Notes: generated by a model from the letters alone, not told the origin. Shown: positions 43,121 to 53,205, counted from the first letter of the stretch. The stretch: 64,000 nucleotides of DNA from Thermotoga profunda AZM34c06 (GCF_000828675.1 NZ_AP014510.1:1383413-1447412); one strand, 5' to 3'. Numbers and translations are program-made.

Positions 43121-43184
43121 AAATATGGGAATAATGGTAGTATTATACAGGAAAGTAACAGAAATGCTACAAAGGAGGGTTAGA

Positions 43185-44420
43185 ATGATTGGTTCATATT
43201 TCATGGAACTCGAAGATAGGTATGGAGCACACAATTACAAACCAATCCCGGTTGTCATCGAAAAAGGAGAAGGTGTTTGGGTATGGGATGTTGAAGGAAA
43301 TAAATATCTTGACATGCTCTCGGCATACTCAGCTCTCAACCACGGGCATCGCCATCCCAAAATTATGAAAGCTTTAACGGATCAGATGGGTAAACTCACG
43401 TTGACTTCAAGGGCCTTTTACAACAATCTTCTCGGCCGATTTGAGGAAAGATTGGCAAAATTTGCAGGTTATGACAAAGTGCTCCCCATGAACACTGGAG
43501 CCGAGGCTGTCGAAAGCGCCTTAAAAATAGCACGCAAGTGGGCTTACTATAAGCATGGTATCCCCATGAATGATGGAAACATCATAACAGTAGAAGGCAA
43601 TTTTCACGGAAGAACAATAACTATAATCTCGTTTTCCACTGAACATCAATACCGAGATGGTTTTGGACCTTACACACCTGGTTTCAAAACAGCTCCATTT
43701 GGCGATGCAAAGTCACTTGAAAGTCTGATCGATGAACGTACTATAGGAATTTTAATAGAACCCATCCAAGGTGAAGGTGGTGTAAGAGTACCAAAAGAGG
43801 GTTATCTCAGAGAACTGAAGGAAATTTCAAAAAAATATGAAGTTCTTTTAATGTTCGACGAAATCCAAACAGGTCTTGGTAGAACTGGGAAGATGTTTGC
43901 GTGGCAATGGGAGGATGCCAAGCCAGACATTTTGATATTGGGAAAAGCTCTCGGCGGTGGAGTGTATCCTGTTTCTGCTGTTTTGGCGAACGATGAAATA
44001 ATGAGTGTTTTAAAACCTGGCGATCATGGATCAACATTCGGTGGAAATCCGCTCGCGGCGGCGGTGGGAATCGCAGCAATAGATGTTCTCGAAGAAGAAA
44101 AACTCGATGTCAGGGCAAGAGAACTCGGTGATTATTTCATCAAACAACTCAAAGCTATTGAAAGTGAATATGTTAGAGAGATTCGTGGTAAAGGTCTCCT
44201 AATAGGTGTTGAAATCAAGAAAGAATACGGAACGGCCAGGCCTTTCTGTGAGAAACTGGCAAAACTCGGAATATTGTGTAAGGAAACTCATGATCAAGTT
44301 GTGAGATTTGCTCCTCCACTCGTGATAAGTAAAGAAGAAATAGACTGGGCACTCGAGAGAATCTCAAAAGTTCTCACAGAACCTGTTCACAACAAGAATG
44401 TCTCAAAAAAGATTAATTGA
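43185..44420 (+). CDS. rocD: Ornithine aminotransferase
   Basis: A 411-residue class III PLP aminotransferase. PLP lysine is K254 in ILGKALGGGVYPVSAVLA, and D225 is in MFDEIQTGLGRTGK. The N-terminal GAHNYKPIPVVIEKGEGVWV block and SRAFYNNLLG are typical for ornithine aminotransferase rather than acetylornithine aminotransferase. It converts ornithine and 2-oxoglutarate to glutamate semialdehyde and glutamate. Start ATG 43185 follows AAAGGAGGGT. Ornithine carbamoyltransferase is encoded 1.5 kb away on the other strand, so both ornithine routes lie close by. Confidence 0.9.
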   Translation: MIGSYFMELEDRYGAHNYKPIPVVIEKGEGVWVWDVEGNKYLDMLSAYSALNHGHRHPKIMKALTDQMGKLTLTSRAFYNNLLGRFEERLAKFAGYDKVLPMNTGAEAVESALKIARKWAYYKHGIPMNDGNIITVEGNFHGRTITIISFSTEHQYRDGFGPYTPGFKTAPFGDAKSLESLIDERTIGILIEPIQGEGGVRVPKEGYLRELKEISKKYEVLLMFDEIQTGLGRTGKMFAWQWEDAKPDILILGKALGGGVYPVSAVLANDEIMSVLKPGDHGSTFGGNPLAAAVGIAAIDVLEEEKLDVRARELGDYFIKQLKAIESEYVREIRGKGLLIGVEIKKEYGTARPFCEKLAKLGILCKETHDQVVRFAPPLVISKEEIDWALERISKVLTEPVHNKNVSKKIN

Positions 44421-45519
44421 ATCACTTCTTTGTTGCCTGATACTTACTAAACTGTGGGCATTTGATTCTGCTCACAGTTTTTTGTTGGCTTTACCTGGTC
44501 AGGAACGAGTTATTAGTTGTTTTGAGACACAAACAGATTTTGTGGTTTTCGCTCAGCAAATGGATACGAACGATATTTTCGTGCTGAATTTAAGCAAGAC
44601 CTTTGAATTACAGAGTATACATTTTTTCAACCAGCTCAAATTCACAAAGCTCAATTGTGTTAAAAGAGCAATGGATAATGGTTTTATACTCGTAGGTTAT
44701 GAAGTTTTGCAAAGACAATCAAAGATCAAAATTGCATTGTTAGATGAGCAACTGAATGTGGTTAATGAAAAGATCCTACCTGTTTCAGGAGCTGATCAAT
44801 GGGCCGAGTGTGTTGTTACTCTGCAAAATGGATATCTGCTTGTTGGTGGTCATAAAACTATCGGAAGTAATTGGTATCAGGCTTTAGTAATTAGATTAGA
44901 CGAAAATCTTGAGATCATTTGGAGCAAGACTTTTGGTGGTTCTTCAGATGAATGGTTCAGCAATCTCTGTGAATTAAACGATGGATTTTTGTGTGTCGGC
45001 TCAACTGAAAGCTATGGTTCTGGCCAGGCTGATTTTTTGGTTGTCCATTTGTTTCAAAACGGCTATATAACTTGGTGGAAAGCGTTTGGTGGTCCTGGCT
45101 GGGAAAGAGCTATTGGAATTACCCAAGCAAAAGACGGAATTATGGTGGTTGGTCCTTCAAATTCTTTCACTAAATATAACTCAACTCTTCTCATCAAAGT
45201 AAATTCTCGAGGTCAAAAAATTTATCAAAAAACTATCGACCCCAGTGCAGATTTTATTGTAAAAGGTATTGTAAGCTCGAACAACAAAGATCTTTTTGTG
45301 ATATACGGAGAAGTTTGGAATGATCAATTCAGAAAAGACTTAGCTTATCTAATTATTGACAACCAAGGTGAGATTCTCCAAAAAGAGATCATACAAATGA
45401 ATAATGATCAGAACTTTTGTCAGATCTTACTTCTTTCAAATAGTAACTTTCTTGTTGTTGCAAGTACTGAAAATCCATATACATCAGATGATATTTTGTT
45501 GTTCTTGATCACCAGATGA
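44398..45519 (+). CDS. Secreted beta-propeller-like repeat protein
   Basis: A 373-residue protein with a signal peptide (residues 5-22, LIESLLCCLILTKLWA). Repeats of about 45-50 residues contain a strand GYLLVGGHKTIGS or GFLCVGSTESYGS followed by a WSKTFGGSSDEW or WWKAFGGPGWER turn, typical of bacterial propeller-like repeats. No enzyme motif is seen. It starts inside the last codons of rocD (23-nt overlap), so it is probably co-expressed, though no link to ornithine use is evident. Confidence 0.65.
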   Translation: MSQKRLIESLLCCLILTKLWAFDSAHSFLLALPGQERVISCFETQTDFVVFAQQMDTNDIFVLNLSKTFELQSIHFFNQLKFTKLNCVKRAMDNGFILVGYEVLQRQSKIKIALLDEQLNVVNEKILPVSGADQWAECVVTLQNGYLLVGGHKTIGSNWYQALVIRLDENLEIIWSKTFGGSSDEWFSNLCELNDGFLCVGSTESYGSGQADFLVVHLFQNGYITWWKAFGGPGWERAIGITQAKDGIMVVGPSNSFTKYNSTLLIKVNSRGQKIYQKTIDPSADFIVKGIVSSNNKDLFVIYGEVWNDQFRKDLAYLIIDNQGEILQKEIIQMNNDQNFCQILLLSNSNFLVVASTENPYTSDDILLFLITR

Positions 45520-45701
45520 TGATGATTCTTTCAAGAACTCTTTACTGTGGTATTTTTGAATTCTAACGACGTTTCAAGGTTTTATGTAACAATATAATTG
45601 CATGGCTGTATTTTCTCTATTTTTTCGAATCTCAAAGATGAAACTGTGTTATTATGAAATCAACGCCGGCGGATGACCGCCAAAGTTTAGGAGGAATCAG
45701 T
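45520..45701 (+). promoter_or_regulatory. Upstream region and leader of the cold-shock gene
   Basis: A perfect TATAAT lies at 45593-45598 with a weak TTTCAA 15 nt upstream (45572-45577); a second possible -10, TGTTATTAT, ends at 45655. Depending on the promoter the leader is about 40 or 95 nt long. Just before the SD (AGGAGG) a small hairpin, GGCGG (45668-45672), loop ATGA, CCGCC (45677-45681), is visible. Long structured leaders are common for cold-shock genes; regulation here is inference. Confidence 0.45.
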
Positions 45702-45905
45702 ATGTTCAAAGGTACAGTTAAGTGGTTCGATTCAAAGAAGGGCTACGGTTTTATCACCAAGGAAGGTGGAGAGGACGTATTTGTACACTTCTCTGCAATT
45801 AAGAGTGATGGTTTCAAAACACTCAAGGAAGGTCAGAGAGTTCAGTTTGAAGTCCAGCAAGGAAATAAAGGGCCTCAAGCAGTCAATGTAGTTCCAATAA
45901 ACTGA
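45702..45905 (+). CDS. csp: Cold-shock domain protein (CspA family)
   Basis: A 67-residue protein of classic size. RNP1 is GYGFIT ([12 protein letters not shown]) and RNP2 is VFVHFSAI, with the opening [14 protein letters not shown] and ending [11 protein letters not shown]. It binds single-stranded RNA and DNA and acts as an RNA chaperone. The ATG at 45702 is preceded by AGGAGGAATCAGT; an upstream in-frame start at 45654 lies in the leader. It is a single-gene unit closed by a strong terminator. Confidence 0.95.
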   Translation: MFKGTVKWFDSKKGYGFITKEGGEDVFVHFSAIKSDGFKTLKEGQRVQFEVQQGNKGPQAVNVVPIN

Positions 45906-45921
45906 ATCGAACACAATTGAA

Positions 45922-45946
45922 ACGGAGCCGATCGGCTCCGTTTTTT
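45922..45946. terminator. Terminator between csp and argF (convergent)
   Basis: ACGGAGCC, loop GATC, GGCTCCGT (45922-45941) is a perfect palindrome followed by TTTTTT on the plus strand, a strong terminator for csp. The argF operon, coming from the other side, ends next to it; its U-tract there is weak (GTTTCAATT). Confidence 0.88.
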
Positions 45947-45947
45947 A

Positions 45948-46889
45948 TTAAAGCAACGTAGCGATCATCAGCGCTTTTATTGTATGTTTTCTGTTTTCTG
46001 CTTCATCCCAAACTCGACTCTGTTTTCCTTCTATGACCTCGAATGTAACTTCCTGTCCCTTTACAGCTGGAAGACAGTGTAAAAAGATGGTTTCCTTCTT
46101 GCCTGTTTTCTTCATCAAATTATCATTCACTTGGTATGGTCTGAGCAATCTCTCACGTTCTTGCTGTTTACTTTCTTCTCCCATCGATGCCCAGACATCT
46201 GTATAGATAACATCGGCACCTTCGACAGCCTTTTCTGGTTCTTCAATTATTTCAATTCTTGCCTCTGTTTCTTGAGCAACACCCAAGCAAGTCTTCAGCA
46301 GATTCTCTTCTGGTTTGAGTTCCCTTGGAGAACATATGACATAATGCATTCCCATCTTTGCACAACCTATCATAAGCGAATTTGCCATATTGTTTCTTCC
46401 ATCACCCATGAAAACGAGTTTTATATTTTTCAATCTTCCAAAGGCTTCTTGAACTGTCATCAAATCAGCAAGAACTTGCGTTGGATGATATACATCAGTT
46501 AAACCATTGTATACAGGTACACCAGAATATTTTGCCAATGCTTCAACGGTCTCTTGTTTATAACCGCGGAACATTATTGCATCGACCATGCGTCCAAGTA
46601 CTCTCGCTGTGTCTTCAATAGACTCTTTCGCTCCAAGTTGAATATCTTGAATCGACAGAAAAATCGGATGTCCACCTTCTTCTGCAAAGGCTGTCTCAAA
46701 AGCCAATCTCGTTCTTGTAGAACGTTTTTCAAAGATCATCGCCAACGTTTTGCCCAGAAATCTCCTGTGAGTCACCTTGGCTCTGTTTTCTCTCTTTACC
46801 TGTGCCGAGAGATCGAGTAAGAAGCCAATTTCTTCGGGTGTGTACTCGAGTAATGTTAACAACGATCTTCCTGTCAAATTGACTGCCAT
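45948..46889 (-). CDS. argF: Ornithine carbamoyltransferase
   Basis: A protein of about 313 residues from ATG 46889, behind GGGAGGT. The carbamoyl-phosphate motif is STRTR at residues 57-61 (FEKRSTRTRLAFE). The ornithine-specific loop is DVWASMGEE, and FLHCLPAVKGQEV supplies the HCLP motif. This separates it from aspartate carbamoyltransferase. It makes citrulline from ornithine, or acts in reverse in arginine breakdown. An in-frame start at 46910 would add MNEGGKH, which encodes the SD. It is the last gene of the seven-gene minus-strand operon. Confidence 0.93.
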   Translation of the reverse strand: MAVNLTGRSLLTLLEYTPEEIGFLLDLSAQVKRENRAKVTHRRFLGKTLAMIFEKRSTRTRLAFETAFAEEGGHPIFLSIQDIQLGAKESIEDTARVLGRMVDAIMFRGYKQETVEALAKYSGVPVYNGLTDVYHPTQVLADLMTVQEAFGRLKNIKLVFMGDGRNNMANSLMIGCAKMGMHYVICSPRELKPEENLLKTCLGVAQETEARIEIIEEPEKAVEGADVIYTDVWASMGEESKQQERERLLRPYQVNDNLMKKTGKKETIFLHCLPAVKGQEVTFEVIEGKQSRVWDEAENRKHTIKALMIATLL

Positions 46890-46902
46890 GTGCTTACCTC
46901 CC

Positions 46903-47430
46903 TCATTCATGAAATATTGCTATTTCATTCAAAGCTTTCCTTGGACGGTCTTTTCTTGGTTCCGCCGCGTATCCAATGGGAATCATCGCAACGCATCTTT
47001 GACCAGCGGGTAATTGTAAAATCTCTCCCACCTTTTTTTCATCAAATGCACCTACCCAACAAGTGTCTAATCCAAAATTTCTGGCAATTAACATGATATG
47101 AATAACAAGCGCTGCGGTATCCTGTATACAATACAACGTTCTACCTCTCTCACCATATCTGGACGCGCTTTCTTCTGGTACCATTATGACGCAAATGACC
47201 CAAGGAGCTTCCATCAAAAATAGTTGACCACCAGCAGCATCACTCAGATGTTTTCTCAGAGTAGCATTGTGCACGGCATGAATTCTCCATGGCTGTTTAT
47301 TACCAGCACTTGGAGCATTTAGAGCAAGTTGCAAGATTTGTGTAACTGTGTCCTTGGGTACATCAGTTGATTCATAATGTCTTATACTCCTTCTCGTTTT
47401 AATTGCCTCGAGTAATTCCAACGACCTCAC
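46903..47430 (-). CDS. Nitroreductase-family FMN oxidoreductase
   Basis: A 175-residue protein with the FMN-binding start IKTRRSIRHYESTDVP, the block LALNAPSAGNKQPWRIHAV and a late GLDTCWVGAFDEKKV segment, followed by IPIGYAAEPRKDRPRKALNE. It is of the small nitroreductase type that uses NAD(P)H to reduce quinones, nitro compounds or other acceptors. The substrate is not known. It lies 4 nt after purA and 13 nt before argF in the same operon. Confidence 0.88.
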   Translation of the reverse strand: MRSLELLEAIKTRRSIRHYESTDVPKDTVTQILQLALNAPSAGNKQPWRIHAVHNATLRKHLSDAAGGQLFLMEAPWVICVIMVPEESASRYGERGRTLYCIQDTAALVIHIMLIARNFGLDTCWVGAFDEKKVGEILQLPAGQRCVAMIPIGYAAEPRKDRPRKALNEIAIFHE

Positions 47431-47434
47431 CCCC

Positions 47435-48646
47435 TCAGATTTTGATTATCTCATCAACTCGTGGGCCTGTAGAAATATGAGAAAACTTTACACCAATTTC
47501 CTTTTCGATCTTTGCCACGAATCTTTCAAACTCCTTTGAATGTAAAGTCTTCCAACCATCAAATATTTCATAAACTGGTTCTACTTGATCAATGAATTCA
47601 AGATTATCCAACTCTTCAAAGATTTTCCCGTTGATTTTGTATGCGACACAGATTGGAATTTTTTCATAACCTGAAAGAATATCAGCCTTTGTCAAAATAA
47701 GTGATGTACATCCACTTAATTCAACAGCGTATCTTAGTAAAACAAGATCAAGCCAGCCACATCTTCTTGGTCTGCCTGTTGTTGCACCATATTCTCCGCC
47801 GAGTTTACGAAGTCTTTCTCCTTCTTCCCCTCTTAATTCGGTGGGAAATGGTCCCTCACCTACTCTTGTAGTATATGCCTTCATAACACCATAAATTTGA
47901 TCTATCTTAATTGGGTAGGCAAAACCAGCTTGTATACCAGTACTTGAACAATTTGTAGAAGTCACATATGGATAGGTGCCTACATCTACATCTAACAAGA
48001 CCCCCTGGGTCCCTTCGAATAAAAGATCTTTGTCTTTCAGATTCTTCACAGCTTTGAGGCTGTCTATTAGAAGATCATGGATTTTGCTGTATCTTATCAT
48101 CAGTTCTTCCAAGATCTTCTGCGCATTGACATCTACCTGCCAGATACGAGACAGTTCTTCTATGAGACCTTTGGCTTTTGAAGTATCTTCAAGGTCTTGT
48201 ATCCTCAGACCACATCTAAGGGCACGATTTGCATACGACAAACCTATACCCCTTCTGGTTGTACCTATGGCAGCAAGACGCGATTTGTCTATCTTTTCAT
48301 CAAGTTCTTTGTAAACAGGAATTACCACATGAGCTTGCTTGGAAATCCTGAGTAAAGATCTCGCATGTGGCAAAAATTGGTCAATTTGTTCAATTTCATC
48401 GATTAACACATCAAAATCCGTGGCAACCCCCGGTCCGATGTACATCATTTTCCGTTTTTTCAAATCTGCAGACGGCAAAAGGTGGTGTACGACTTTGAAA
48501 TCCCCATAATCCACAGTATGACCGGCATTACTTCCTCCAGAGTATCTAATTACACAATCAAAATCTCTTGAAAGATATGTGACAATCTTCCCTTTTCCTT
48601 CATCGCCCCATTGAAGTCCTATCACTGCCGCTTTCACTGTATACAC
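47435..48646 (-). CDS. purA: Adenylosuccinate synthetase
   Basis: A 403-residue enzyme with the GTP P-loop variant GLQWGDEGKGKIV, SGGSNAGHTV, GIGLSYANRALR, FEGTQGVLLDVDVGTYPYVTSTN and TTGRPRRCGWLDLV. It joins IMP and aspartate using GTP to form adenylosuccinate. Slightly shorter than E. coli PurA (432). The start overlaps the end of purB by 13 nt, so the two steps from IMP to AMP are translated together. Confidence 0.95.
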   Translation of the reverse strand: MYTVKAAVIGLQWGDEGKGKIVTYLSRDFDCVIRYSGGSNAGHTVDYGDFKVVHHLLPSADLKKRKMMYIGPGVATDFDVLIDEIEQIDQFLPHARSLLRISKQAHVVIPVYKELDEKIDKSRLAAIGTTRRGIGLSYANRALRCGLRIQDLEDTSKAKGLIEELSRIWQVDVNAQKILEELMIRYSKIHDLLIDSLKAVKNLKDKDLLFEGTQGVLLDVDVGTYPYVTSTNCSSTGIQAGFAYPIKIDQIYGVMKAYTTRVGEGPFPTELRGEEGERLRKLGGEYGATTGRPRRCGWLDLVLLRYAVELSGCTSLILTKADILSGYEKIPICVAYKINGKIFEELDNLEFIDQVEPVYEIFDGWKTLHSKEFERFVAKIEKEIGVKFSHISTGPRVDEIIKI

Positions 48647-49929
48647 TCTCCTTCAAATCTTTTGTAAATCTCATCAACATGTTTTAAATAGTAATTTGGA
48701 TCAAAAACAGATGCTATTTCTTCATCGGTGAGAATCTTGAGATTGTTTTTTGCCAGATTTTTGAGATCTTCCTTTGTCTGCCAGCACTTCAAAGATAAGG
48801 ACTGAACAAGATCATATGCTTCGTTTCGGGAAAGCCCTTTGTCAATTAAGGTTAACATCAATCGTTGTGAATAGATCAAACCATGTGTTATATCAATGTT
48901 TTTGATCATGTTTTCCCTGTACACAACCAGATTTTCAAGCAAATACTGAGATTTGACTAACATATAATACAATGTCTGAGTTGCATCTGGCAGAATATAT
49001 CGTTCAGCCGAAGAGTGTGAAATATCTCTTTCGTGCCACAATACGTTGTTCTCAATAGCAACCGAGACAAAAGACCTCATCATTCTGGAAAGTCCACATA
49101 ATCTTTCGCAGAGCACCGGATTTTGTTTATGAGGCATGGCACTTGAACCTTTCTGCCCTTCTTTGAATGGCTCTTGGACTTCGAGTACCTCTGTTTTTTG
49201 CAAATGCCTTATCTCAGTTGCTATTCGCTCAATCCCACTGGCTATGAGTGCAAGAATCATAATTAGAAATGCGTGATGATCTCTGTTGACAATCTGACTC
49301 GATACAGGTGTAGGTTTTAAGCCAAGTCTTTCTAATGCGAGTTTTTCGATCTCTGGTGGCACATTTGCATAGTTGCCAACCGCTCCACTTATTTTACCGA
49401 AATTGATTTGTTCTCTTGTGAAAAGTAGTCTCTCGTAATTTCTCTTTGTTTCTGAGTACCAATTTAATACCTTCAAGCCAAAGGTTGTTGGCTCTGCGTG
49501 AACGCCATGTGTCCTGCCTATCGTTAAGGTATGTTTGTGTTCTAAGGCGAGTTTCCACAATGTTTTGAGTAATTCTTTCATTTGTTCCAAGAGTATATCG
49601 CAGGCTTCTACAAGTGTCATAGAGAGTGCAGTATCTATCACATCGGAGGAAGTCAAACCATAGTGAAAGAATCTGGCTTCAGGTCCCATCTTACTTGTTG
49701 CCATCTTCACGAAGGCTATGACTTCGTGGTCTGTCTGTTTTTCATATTCACCGAAGAGTTTCAGATCTATCACAGCGTTTTTTTCTGCCTGGTGTGTCAT
49801 TCCTTGTGGTATGATTTTGGTTTTTTCATAAGCTTCCATTACTGCTAATTCAACTTTGAGCCATCTTTCAAGCGTCGCCTTTTGGTCCCATAGTTCTTTC
49901 ATCGGTGAGAGAGCATACCTTTCCACCAC
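48634..49929 (-). CDS. purB: Adenylosuccinate lyase
   Basis: A protein of 431 residues from GTG 49929, behind GGAGG at 7 nt. Motifs: FHYGLTSSDVIDTALS, IGRTHGVHAEPTTFGLK with the catalytic His, and the signature GSSAMPHKQNPVLCERL. It releases fumarate from adenylosuccinate and from SAICAR. The first 62 nt overlap the end of the upstream membrane-protein gene. Since residues from VERYALSPMKELW are conserved in purB, the overlap is real. Confidence 0.93.
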   Translation of the reverse strand: MVERYALSPMKELWDQKATLERWLKVELAVMEAYEKTKIIPQGMTHQAEKNAVIDLKLFGEYEKQTDHEVIAFVKMATSKMGPEARFFHYGLTSSDVIDTALSMTLVEACDILLEQMKELLKTLWKLALEHKHTLTIGRTHGVHAEPTTFGLKVLNWYSETKRNYERLLFTREQINFGKISGAVGNYANVPPEIEKLALERLGLKPTPVSSQIVNRDHHAFLIMILALIASGIERIATEIRHLQKTEVLEVQEPFKEGQKGSSAMPHKQNPVLCERLCGLSRMMRSFVSVAIENNVLWHERDISHSSAERYILPDATQTLYYMLVKSQYLLENLVVYRENMIKNIDITHGLIYSQRLMLTLIDKGLSRNEAYDLVQSLSLKCWQTKEDLKNLAKNNLKILTDEEIASVFDPNYYLKHVDEIYKRFEGECIQ

Positions 49930-50362
49930 AAGACTTCCTCCTCTCAAATAGATCACGTAAACCTATCAGAGCCACTACCAGAAAGATCAACCAAGATTTG
50001 TCTGCCAATTTTATTTTTACGACTTCAAAAAGTCCAAATCCCGTACAACCCCAGAATAAAATCCAAATGGGATACCAAAATTTCGTAGTGTATAAAAGGT
50101 CATATAAAACGCTGACAACTAAAGCAATATAAAATGGTGTAATTGAAATGATTTCACTGCCTCTGAGCTTAGGTAGTATCATCGCTGCTATTGTGAAAAT
50201 CAATGTGATGGTGTGTAATATATCTGGCTTTCTGGATTTTCTTATGAAAAAATAAATCGATGTCGGAATCACAAAAGCCGTGAAGACTATCAAACTACGC
50301 ATATCGAATTTCAACAAATACAATAAGATTATCGCAGCAACAGAAAACAACAGCTTTGCCAT
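49868..50362 (-). CDS. Small integral membrane protein of unknown function
   Basis: A 164-residue protein with about five hydrophobic segments (residues 5-18, 23-40, 48-64, 73-88, 93-108, and 125-137 more weakly). I do not recognise a family. The tail RDLFERRKSCGGKVCSLTDE is charged and has two cysteines; it is encoded in the 62 nt shared with purB. It lies 4 nt after argS and so belongs to the argS-purB-purA operon, but no link to these functions is apparent. Confidence 0.65.
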   Translation of the reverse strand: MAKLLFSVAAIILLYLLKFDMRSLIVFTAFVIPTSIYFFIRKSRKPDILHTITLIFTIAAMILPKLRGSEIISITPFYIALVVSVLYDLLYTTKFWYPIWILFWGCTGFGLFEVVKIKLADKSWLIFLVVALIGLRDLFERRKSCGGKVCSLTDERTMGPKGDA

Positions 50363-50366
50363 GATA

Positions 50367-52001
50367 TCACATCTTTTCTGGTGCGCTTACACCTAACAGT
50401 GTTAATCCTTTTTTAAGCACTATCATCGTTGCATAAGATAGGTTGAGACGTGCGTTGGAAAGCTTGGGATTATCTCGATCGACTATGAGGCACTTGGTAT
50501 AAAAACTGTGAAAATCATACGCGAGCTGTTCAAGGTACTGAGTCAATTTACTCGGCGATAGAGTTCGTACAACATCTTTAAGGGCATCTTCGAATGCATC
50601 TATTCTTTTTATCAAATCAAATTCTGATTTGTCAGACAAAAGTTCCACGTCTTCACCTTTTTTGAATTGAACCATTTTGGCTTTTGCTTGTTCGAAGAGA
50701 CTACAGATTCTGGCATGTGCATATTGAACATAATACACAGGATTGTCTGAGGATCTTTCCTTTGCAAGATTCAGATCAAAAATCATGTGAGTATTTGGAT
50801 CAATCATCGCAAAAAAGTACCTTGTGGCATCAACTCCGACTTCCTCTCGGAGCTCTTGCAAGGTTACAAATTCACCGGCTCTTGTTGACATCCTCACTAT
50901 TTCTTCACCGCGTTTGAGTGTTACAAACTGGTGCAAGATCACATTGAAAAATCCGTCTTCTACTCCAAGGGCTTTCATTGCCGCCGCCATTCTTGGAATA
51001 TGCCCATGATGATCACTGCCCCATATATCGTAGACTTTTGAGAATCCCCTCTTGTATTTGTTGTAGTGATATGCGATATCTGTTAGAAAATAAGTGAGAC
51101 TTCCATCTTTTTTTATCAACACTTTATCATCTTCATCTACAAAATCGGAAACTTTGAACCACAGAGCCCCATCTTTCCAGTAAGAATGGCCTTTTTCTTC
51201 AAGGATTTTGAGAATGTGGTTCACTGTTCCATCTCTCACCAAGGATTTTTCAGAAAAGTAAACATCGAAAGAGCATCCAAGTTCTGAAAGATCGTGTTTC
51301 ATATCTTGAAGAATATTTTCAACGGCATAATTTTCAAAAAATTGTGAGATCTCGTCATCCCACTTTTCTTTGTACTTGTCTTTTTGTTCTTCGACAAGCT
51401 TTTTGGCGATATCTATTAAGTACTGGCCGCGATAACCGTCTTCAGGAATGTCGACATCTTTTACACCAAGAATCTGGTTATATCGAACCCATAACGATCT
51501 TCCAAGTAGTTTTATTTGTCTTCCAGCATCGTTTATATACATCTCTCTTGTCACTTGATAGCCAAGTTCTCTAAAAACATTTGACAAAACATCGCCTATG
51601 ACAAGCTGCCTTCCATGACCAACGGTGAATGGACCTGTTGGGTTAGCACTACCATATTCAAACTGGATCTTTTCTGATCCAATCTTATTCAAAGGATATT
51701 CATCAAGTTCTATTATCTTTGATAGTACCTTCAGCAGTGCTGATTTTTTCATGACAAAGTTCATGAAACCTGGCTTTGCGACATCGATCGATTCGAACAA
51801 ATCGCTCTGCTTTAATTCCTCACGTAGCTGTTCAGCCAATTGCATTGGTGGTTTTTTGGCATATTTAGCACCTACCAACGCGGCATTTGTTGCAAAGTCC
51901 CCAAAACCTTCAGGTGCAATATCTACCTCGAAATTGTAGGCCTGATCAACAATTCTCTCAATTGCTTTTGCAAGTTCTGCTTTTAAAAGTTCTCTAAGCA
52001 A
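50367..52001 (-). CDS. argS: Arginyl-tRNA synthetase
   Basis: A class I synthetase of about 544 residues from TTG 52001, supported by GAGGTGA at 5 nt; a GTG at 52010 is part of that SD. The HIGH-like motif is in [18 protein letters not shown], the KMSK-like site is degenerate ([11 protein letters not shown]), and the N-terminal Add-1 and C-terminal DALR anticodon-binding domains are present ([16 protein letters not shown]). It charges tRNA-Arg. It overlaps nothing; the phosphoesterase gene ends 10 nt upstream. Confidence 0.94.
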   Translation of the reverse strand: MLRELLKAELAKAIERIVDQAYNFEVDIAPEGFGDFATNAALVGAKYAKKPPMQLAEQLREELKQSDLFESIDVAKPGFMNFVMKKSALLKVLSKIIELDEYPLNKIGSEKIQFEYGSANPTGPFTVGHGRQLVIGDVLSNVFRELGYQVTREMYINDAGRQIKLLGRSLWVRYNQILGVKDVDIPEDGYRGQYLIDIAKKLVEEQKDKYKEKWDDEISQFFENYAVENILQDMKHDLSELGCSFDVYFSEKSLVRDGTVNHILKILEEKGHSYWKDGALWFKVSDFVDEDDKVLIKKDGSLTYFLTDIAYHYNKYKRGFSKVYDIWGSDHHGHIPRMAAAMKALGVEDGFFNVILHQFVTLKRGEEIVRMSTRAGEFVTLQELREEVGVDATRYFFAMIDPNTHMIFDLNLAKERSSDNPVYYVQYAHARICSLFEQAKAKMVQFKKGEDVELLSDKSEFDLIKRIDAFEDALKDVVRTLSPSKLTQYLEQLAYDFHSFYTKCLIVDRDNPKLSNARLNLSYATMIVLKKGLTLLGVSAPEKM

Positions 52002-52011
52002 GAAAATCACC

Positions 52012-53205
52012 TCACAATGTCTTATTACGATTCATCTTATTTGTGACACTTGTTATTATTTCAAGGTCACTACCTGGATCATCTATAATGATTGCATAAA
52101 ACAACTCTGCCTTTCTTTGGAAACCAAACTTCTTTTTACCATTCACTTTTTCAACCACAGGCCTCCAAGAACCACAGTTTATGTAAAACTTGTTTTGGCC
52201 ATCGTGGGGAATAATTCTAAGACAATTATGATGAATATGCCCAAATATGACACCGTTGAGTTCTTCTATTTCAGGTTTTTGATCGCAATAGCCAAGTAGA
52301 TCTTCCTTACCAAGTGATCTTTTACCCTTGAGCATTTGCTTAGCAACTTTGTAAAGATAATCTGTTTTTCTGAAGTTTCTGATCCTCATCGTTGCTCTTA
52401 CCAAGAATGACCCCAGGTTCATTCCACCAACTCTGTTGAGAAAGAGTTTTGAAAAACAATGCAATACAGGAAAATTCTTTTTCATCCAAAATTTTGCCTC
52501 TGATGTTCTCATCATTTGTAAAAAGGTGCTGATCCACAATTCGAGTATATCAACTCCAAGGTCATAGACCTCGACAGCTCTGTCAAACCAGTGAAAGACA
52601 TCTAAAGCTGGTCTTACGTTGTCGTAATCACGTGTCACCTCAAATGGTGCAAGTGCCTGTACATACTCATCGAAATAGAACATCATATATCTCGCTATGT
52701 AATCACCAAGCGGTGGAACAAGTGAATTGTTTTTCTTATCGTATCCAAATTTATTTATTATGTCAAATTGGTTTCCGTGAATGGCCAGAATCCCGGTATC
52801 TGGATTGTAATAATACGGTATGACCTGAACATTTAACAATTCAACCAATCTTTCTCGTAAGAGCCTGTTCGACAATAGATAATAATCATGGTTTCCAACA
52901 ACGTAGAACACATTGTGGTTTTTCGCAAATTCCCTGAAAGCGTCAAAGACAAGGGGATGTTTTTTTGCTATGGCATCTATAACAGATCCATCGAGCTTTG
53001 TGCTGAGCTCATCGAATGGTACCAGTCCCATTTCCTTCACCGCACGACTTTCGAGTATCTCAAATCCATCTCCTACAATAATAATTTCAGCATCCGAATG
53101 CTGTGAGAAATCAACTATCAAATTTGAAAGTTCTGCATCGAACTCAAAGTCATCTTTTGCCGAACCGTCTCCAATATGCAAATCACTCAGGAAAAGTCTT
53201 TTCAC
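52012..53205 (-). CDS. Calcineurin-like metallophosphoesterase
   Basis: About 397 residues. The metal-site blocks are complete: [18 protein letters not shown] (GDxxE form), [18 protein letters not shown] and [11 protein letters not shown]. The domain resembles UDP-diacylglucosamine hydrolase-like or general phosphoesterases. The central part (about 195-290) is a helical insertion. Substrate unknown. I prefer GTG 53205, giving [12 protein letters not shown]; the in-frame TTG at 53223 would add six residues that encode the GAGGT SD. It heads the argS-purBA-argF operon. Confidence 0.82.
   Translation of the reverse strand: MKRLFLSDLHIGDGSAKDDFEFDAELSNLIVDFSQHSDAEIIIVGDGFEILESRAVKEMGLVPFDELSTKLDGSVIDAIAKKHPLVFDAFREFAKNHNVFYVVGNHDYYLLSNRLLRERLVELLNVQVIPYYYNPDTGILAIHGNQFDIINKFGYDKKNNSLVPPLGDYIARYMMFYFDEYVQALAPFEVTRDYDNVRPALDVFHWFDRAVEVYDLGVDILELWISTFLQMMRTSEAKFWMKKNFPVLHCFSKLFLNRVGGMNLGSFLVRATMRIRNFRKTDYLYKVAKQMLKGKRSLGKEDLLGYCDQKPEIEELNGVIFGHIHHNCLRIIPHDGQNKFYINCGSWRPVVEKVNGKKKFGFQRKAELFYAIIIDDPGSDLEIITSVTNKMNRNKTL

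Noticed and set aside
45620-45640. TTCGAATC suggesting a tRNA T-loop
   Set aside because: No acceptor, D or anticodon stem can be formed around it.
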